Shown: positions 5,916 to 9,273 of the stretch, piece after piece
How positions within the stretch are numbered: position 1 is the stretch's first letter
How the letters are laid out: every line of letters begins with the position of its first letter
Assembly (NCBI GenBank): GCA_021791615.1
Contig: JAJYWG010000358.1
Location: forward strand, 1 to 9,273
Length of the DNA stretch: 9,273 bases
Direction of reading: 5' to 3'
DNA from: Actinomycetes bacterium
GTDB taxonomy: Bacteria > Actinomycetota > Acidimicrobiia > Acidimicrobiales > RAAP-2
Notes under the pieces: model-generated
Databases searched by the model: none
What the model saw: the letters and a program-made list of their open reading frames with translations, nothing else
What the model was told of the DNA's origin: nothing
Made by a program: the position numbers and the translations under genes

Positions 5916-7004
5916 ATGATGGGCAGCGCCGACGGCTCTGCTGACGTCCGCCGGATTCATGTGGATACAGATACCGGTGTGGAGCTTGGCGGGTCGTGCG
6001 ACGCCGCTCGTACCAGCGGCGATGAACCCGAGGTAGTAGACGCGACCCACCGGTCGATTAGCCTGGCGGTCCGCCTGCTGCGGGCCGGTCGTCTGGTCGC
6101 GCTGCCCACCGAAACCGTCTACGGCCTCGCCGCAGACGCGTCCAACCCGGATGCTGTCTCGCGTGTTTTCGCCGCCAAGGGTCGTCCCGCCGATCATCCT
6201 CTGATCGTGCACCTGAGCAGCGCATCGAGCCTCGCGAGCTGGGCCCGGCGCATCCCGTATCAGGCCTCGCACTTGGCCGAGGCGTTCTGGCCTGGTCCCC
6301 TCACGATGGTCCTCGAGCGGCACCGGTCGGTGCTCGACGCGGTCACCGGCGGGCAGGATACCGTCGCGCTGCGTGTACCTGCTCACCCGGTCGCCCAGCG
6401 GCTCCTTCGGGCCTTCGGCGGCGGCCTGGCGGCCCCGTCGGCCAACCGTTTTGGGCGGGTAAGCCCCACGACCGCGAGTGACGTTCGTGCTGAGCTTGGC
6501 GGAACGGTCGACCTGGTCCTGGATGGTGGCCCGTGTGAGGTGGGCGTCGAATCGACCATCGTCGCGTTCAACGGGGAAGACGTCGCGATCCTGCGACCGG
6601 GTGGCGTGAGCTCCGAGGCGATTGCTCGAGTGCTCGGACGTCCGGCGACGGCGATGACGTCAGGCCCGGTGAGGGCGCCCGGAATGTTGCTGTCGCATTA
6701 CGCCCCGGCGACCACGCTGGAGTTGTGCTCTGCTGAGGAAGCGGCGCCCCTTGCCACGAAGCTCGTGTCGCGTGGTTGGCGAGTGGGCGTGCTCTCGCTG
6801 ACGAGGACCGAGGTCCCAGAGGCGGCCGTGACTTGGGACGCTGGGGGTGAGATCGCCGTCTTTGCCCGGTTGCTCTACCGGGTGCTGCGCCAAGCCGACG
6901 CCGAGGCGCTGGATATCCTCGTCGTCGCGCTACCCCCCGACGAGGGGCTTGGCGTTGCCGTCAGAGACCGTTTGCGCCGCGCTGCGTACCGGCCTGGCCC
7001 GTGA
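5916..7004 (+). CDS. L-threonylcarbamoyladenylate synthase, two-domain Sua5 type
   Basis: The enzyme makes threonylcarbamoyl-AMP from threonine, bicarbonate and ATP, the first step of the t6A37 modification of ANN-decoding tRNAs. The 362-residue product has a YrdC domain at about 50-237 (LVALPTETVYGLAADA, KGRPADHPLIVHL at 88-100, WPGPLT, SAN at 175-177, GVESTIV at 210-216), then the Sua5 linker motif APGMLLSHYAP (254-264) and a C-terminal Sua5 domain. Fusion of both domains separates it from single-domain TsaC. The start is uncertain: TTG 5907 (AGGAG at 5894-5898) or ATG 5916 (AGGAG at 5901-5905, 10 bases away). I prefer 5916. About 45 residues precede the conserved core, more than usual and of low complexity, so a GTG further in is conceivable. 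Bicarbonate is a substrate, an incidental link to the upstream DAB operon. Confidence 0.92.
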   Translation: MMGSADGSADVRRIHVDTDTGVELGGSCDAARTSGDEPEVVDATHRSISLAVRLLRAGRLVALPTETVYGLAADASNPDAVSRVFAAKGRPADHPLIVHLSSASSLASWARRIPYQASHLAEAFWPGPLTMVLERHRSVLDAVTGGQDTVALRVPAHPVAQRLLRAFGGGLAAPSANRFGRVSPTTASDVRAELGGTVDLVLDGGPCEVGVESTIVAFNGEDVAILRPGGVSSEAIARVLGRPATAMTSGPVRAPGMLLSHYAPATTLELCSAEEAAPLATKLVSRGWRVGVLSLTRTEVPEAAVTWDAGGEIAVFARLLYRVLRQADAEALDILVVALPPDEGLGVAVRDRLRRAAYRPGP

Positions 7005-7042
7005 CCGCCACTATTCGATGAGGACCGCCACTACTCGATGAG
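7003..7042 (+). repeat. Two-copy 20-base tandem repeat between the sua5-like and bioD-like genes
   Basis: The unit GACCGCCACTAYTCGATGAG occurs at 7003-7022 and again at 7023-7042, head to tail, with one difference (T7014 versus C7034). The first copy includes the last two bases of the upstream stop codon. The second runs into the GAGGAGAGG ribosome site of the next gene. It looks like a recent local duplication that lengthened the spacer. Confidence 0.85.
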
Positions 7043-7052
7043 GAGAGGATAG

Positions 7053-7802
7053 ATGCCCACAATGGATCCTACGGTCCGACCAGACGGCTCCCGACAAGCT
7101 TCACCGGCGCTCGTCGCTGTTGTCGCCGGAGTTGCTACCGATGTCGGCAAGACGTGGGTGGCGGCCCGAGTAGCAGAGCAGTTGCGTCACTCCGGACTGG
7201 TGGTGGCCGCGCGCAAGCCAGTCCAGTCCCACGAACCAGGCGACGTGGGCACGGATGCGATAGTGCTCGCCGCGGCGACAGGCGAGGAGGTGGGTGCGGT
7301 CTGTAGGAACCATCGCGACTACGCCGTGGCGATGGCTCCGCCGATGGCCGCCTCGGTGCTCGGCGCGGCACCCTTTAGTGTGACGGACCTTGTCACCGAG
7401 CTCGAATGGCCACGCGACTGCGACGTCGGCCTCGTGGAGACCGCCGGAGGGATCCGCTCGCCGATCGCGGCCGACGGGGACACCCTCGAGCTGATCGAGC
7501 AGCTCGGGCCCGACGTGGTGTTGCTCGTCGCGGATGCGGGGCTCGGTGTCATAAACGCCCTGCGGCTCTGCCTGGGTGCCCTCGACCCGATTCGTCCCGT
7601 CGTCGTGCTGAACCGCTTCGACTCCGGCAGCGATCTGCATCGTCGCAACCTTGCCTGGCTGCACGACGTCGATGGGATCGACCCGGTGACCTCGCCCGAA
7701 GACCTCGCTGCCCTGCTCGTTCGGCTGCGCAACGTGAGGTCCTCCCGGTTGCAGCTGGCTCAGGATGGGTCGTCTGGTGGAACACCCACCAGGGCGCCGT
7801 AG
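7053..7802 (+). CDS. bioD: ATP-dependent dethiobiotin synthetase-like protein
   Basis: BioD closes the ureido ring of dethiobiotin from 7,8-diaminononanoate, CO2 and ATP, the penultimate step of biotin synthesis. The 249-residue protein has a P-loop GVATDVGKT (26-34), KPVQS (55-59), a DA pair at 68-69, AMAPPMAAS (93-101) resembling mycobacterial BioD, ETAGG (129-133) and VVVLNRFD (183-190) as the base-recognition region. The family's nucleotide and Mg-binding Thr, Lys and Glu residues are present, but EGAGG has become ETAGG. No bioA, bioB or bioF is in the window, so another role in the BioD/CobQ-like fold cannot be excluded. ATG 7053 is preceded by GAGGAGAGG. The first 20 residues and the last 25 are poorly conserved-looking tails. 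The 3' end overlaps the convergent ilvD by 43 bases. Confidence 0.82.
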   Translation: MPTMDPTVRPDGSRQASPALVAVVAGVATDVGKTWVAARVAEQLRHSGLVVAARKPVQSHEPGDVGTDAIVLAAATGEEVGAVCRNHRDYAVAMAPPMAASVLGAAPFSVTDLVTELEWPRDCDVGLVETAGGIRSPIAADGDTLELIEQLGPDVVLLVADAGLGVINALRLCLGALDPIRPVVVLNRFDSGSDLHRRNLAWLHDVDGIDPVTSPEDLAALLVRLRNVRSSRLQLAQDGSSGGTPTRAP

Positions 7803-9273
7803 GCGGCGCTGCCGACCAGGCGTGCGTACTTGGCCAAGAAGCCGTTTCCCGCCGGCAGAGCAGGTGGGCTCCACAGCTTGCGCCGCCGGGCGAGCTCGGC
7901 TGAGTCGACCTGGAGGTCGAGGCGGCGTTGCCCTATGTCGACGAGGATCTGGTCGCCGTCGACGACGAGCCCGATGGGTCCACCGACAGCGGCTTCGGGG
8001 GCGACGTGGCCGATGGAGAGGCCGGTCGTGGCTCCGGAGAAGCGCCCGTCGGTGATCAGTGCGATGTCCCGACCGTGTCCGCTCCCGTTGACCGCAGCGG
8101 TCACGGCCAGCATCTCGGGCATCCCGGGACCGCCTCGGGGGCCTTCGTAGCGGAGGACGAGCACGTCACCTGGGCATAGCGCGCCCGAGCGCACATAGGC
8201 CATCGCTGGCTCCTCGCCGTCGAACACACGAGCCGGACCGACGAACCGGCCGACATGCATCCCGGCCACCTTCACCACAGCGCCATCTGGAGCGAGCGTG
8301 CCACGCAGGATCGCCAGTCCGCCTTCTCCGTGCAAGGGGAGGTCGATCGGGTGGACGACTCGTCCGTCGGGGCTGGGGGGAGCGAGAGCAGCGAGGTTGT
8401 CGGCGAGGGTCGCACCGGTCACGGTCAGACAATCCCCGTGGAGCAACCCAGCGTCGAGGAGCACCTGGAGCACCACCGGGACACCGCTTACGCGGTCGAG
8501 GTCCGCCATCACATACTGGCCACCGGGACGGAGGTCCGCGAGGTGGGGAACACGTCGCCCGATCCTGTCGAAGTCGTCGAGTGCGAGCTCCACCCCAGCC
8601 TCATGGGCGATCGCCAGGAGGTGAAGCACGGCGTTGGTGGAGCCGCCGAGCGCCATCACGACCGTGACGGCGTTCTCGAACGCGGCCCGGGTGAGGATCT
8701 GGCGGGGACGTATCCCCGATTGAAGGAGATGCACAGCGGCTGCGCCGCTTCGGTATGCGATGTCTGCACGGCGAGGATCGCCCGCTGCCGGCGTTGCCGA
8801 CCCGGGCAGCGCCATACCGAGCGCTTCGGCCTCGGCTGCGACGGTGTTGGCTGTGTACATGCCCGCACACGACCCCTCGCCAGGGCAGGCCACGCGTTCC
8901 ATCTCCTCGAGTTCATCGGCCGACATGCGTCCCGTGCTCAGCGCCCCCACGCCTTCGAAGACGTCCTGCACCGTGATCGGACGGCCCCGGTAGGAGCCGG
9001 GCAGACTGCTGCCCCCGTAGACGAACACCGAAGGAATATCGAGTCGGGCCGCGGCCATCAGCATCGCCGGGAGGCTCTTGTCGCAGCCAGCCAGGGTGAC
9101 GAGCGCGTCGAAGCGTTCCGCTTGCGCCATGCACTCCACAGAGTCGGCGATCAGATCCCTGCTGGGTAGTGACGCCCGCATCCCGGCATGGCCCATCGCG
9201 ATCCCGTCGGACACCGCGATCGTCGAGAACTCGAGTCCAACGCCGCCACTGTCGACAACCCCTCGCCGTGCAA
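7760..9273 (-). CDS. ilvD: Dihydroxy-acid dehydratase, 5' end outside window
   Basis: IlvD dehydrates 2,3-dihydroxy-3-methyl acids to 2-oxo acids in valine, isoleucine and leucine (and pantothenate) synthesis, using an Fe-S cluster and Mg. The frame stays open to the window edge: upstream of the GTG at 9214 it reads [19 protein letters not shown], the family's conserved block, so 9214 is internal and some 60 or more N-terminal residues are missing. Visible cluster ligands are Cys in [10 protein letters not shown] (codon 9083-9085) and [13 protein letters not shown] (8867-8869); the first family Cys would lie off the window. [25 protein letters not shown] and [13 protein letters not shown], with the catalytic Ser, follow in order. 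The C-terminus [19 protein letters not shown] is typical. CAGM replaces the commoner CGGM. The gene runs leftward and its end overlaps that of the bioD-like gene. Confidence 0.95.
   Translation of the reverse strand, partial: ARRGVVDSGGVGLEFSTIAVSDGIAMGHAGMRASLPSRDLIADSVECMAQAERFDALVTLAGCDKSLPAMLMAAARLDIPSVFVYGGSSLPGSYRGRPITVQDVFEGVGALSTGRMSADELEEMERVACPGEGSCAGMYTANTVAAEAEALGMALPGSATPAAGDPRRADIAYRSGAAAVHLLQSGIRPRQILTRAAFENAVTVVMALGGSTNAVLHLLAIAHEAGVELALDDFDRIGRRVPHLADLRPGGQYVMADLDRVSGVPVVLQVLLDAGLLHGDCLTVTGATLADNLAALAPPSPDGRVVHPIDLPLHGEGGLAILRGTLAPDGAVVKVAGMHVGRFVGPARVFDGEEPAMAYVRSGALCPGDVLVLRYEGPRGGPGMPEMLAVTAAVNGSGHGRDIALITDGRFSGATTGLSIGHVAPEAAVGGPIGLVVDGDQILVDIGQRRLDLQVDSAELARRRKLWSPPALPAGNGFLAKYARLVGSAAYGALVGVPPDDPS

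Noticed and set aside
8255..9169. 304-codon open frame on the plus strand opposite ilvD
   Set aside because: It mirrors the conserved IlvD frame; its translation has no recognisable motifs.
7760..9214. Complete ilvD starting at GTG 9214
   Set aside because: The frame continues with conserved IlvD sequence to the window edge; the GTG encodes an internal Val.

Overview
The window is a high-G+C chromosomal segment with dense coding, GTG/TTG as well as ATG starts and strong Shine-Dalgarno sites. An InhA-type enoyl-ACP reductase, a two-domain Sua5 and a regulator of an actinobacterial type suggest an actinobacterium. An acidimicrobial lineage is possible, but this is only an inference from gene style. 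I see no mobile elements, RNA genes or CRISPR arrays.

Left edge (1-1133): the 3' part of an InhA/FabI-like enoyl-ACP reductase gene runs rightward. It converges, with 9 bases between the genes, on a leftward gene for a small winged-helix regulator.

Centre (1134-5915): a 174-base divergent intergenic region separates the regulator from a rightward three-gene operon. The operon is dabB (NuoL/MrpA-like membrane subunit), dabA (zinc-dependent, carbonic-anhydrase-like subunit, DUF2309/UPF0753) and a PII-like gene. This is a DAB energy-coupled inorganic-carbon accumulation system with a probable small-molecule sensor. The genes overlap by 4 and 8 bases, so they are probably translationally coupled. 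The divergent region is rich in signals: a candidate promoter whose -10 is overlapped by a perfect 17-base palindrome, a possible leaderless 23-codon upstream ORF that overlaps the dabB start as GTGA, and a perfect hairpin touching the dabB ribosome binding site. A G-rich, terminator-like region follows the operon.

Right (5916-9273): a Sua5-type threonylcarbamoyl-AMP synthase gene (tRNA t6A modification) and a dethiobiotin synthetase-like gene lie in tandem, separated by a 20-base tandem duplication. The bioD-like gene converges on and overlaps by 43 bases the 3' end of a leftward ilvD (dihydroxy-acid dehydratase), whose 5' end is outside the window.

The most notable part is the DAB operon with its divergent regulator, layered control sequences and PII-like protein. 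Fatty-acid synthesis needs bicarbonate (acetyl-CoA carboxylase) and its biotin cofactor, so the neighbourhood of inhA, dab and bioD is metabolically suggestive, but shared function is not shown.
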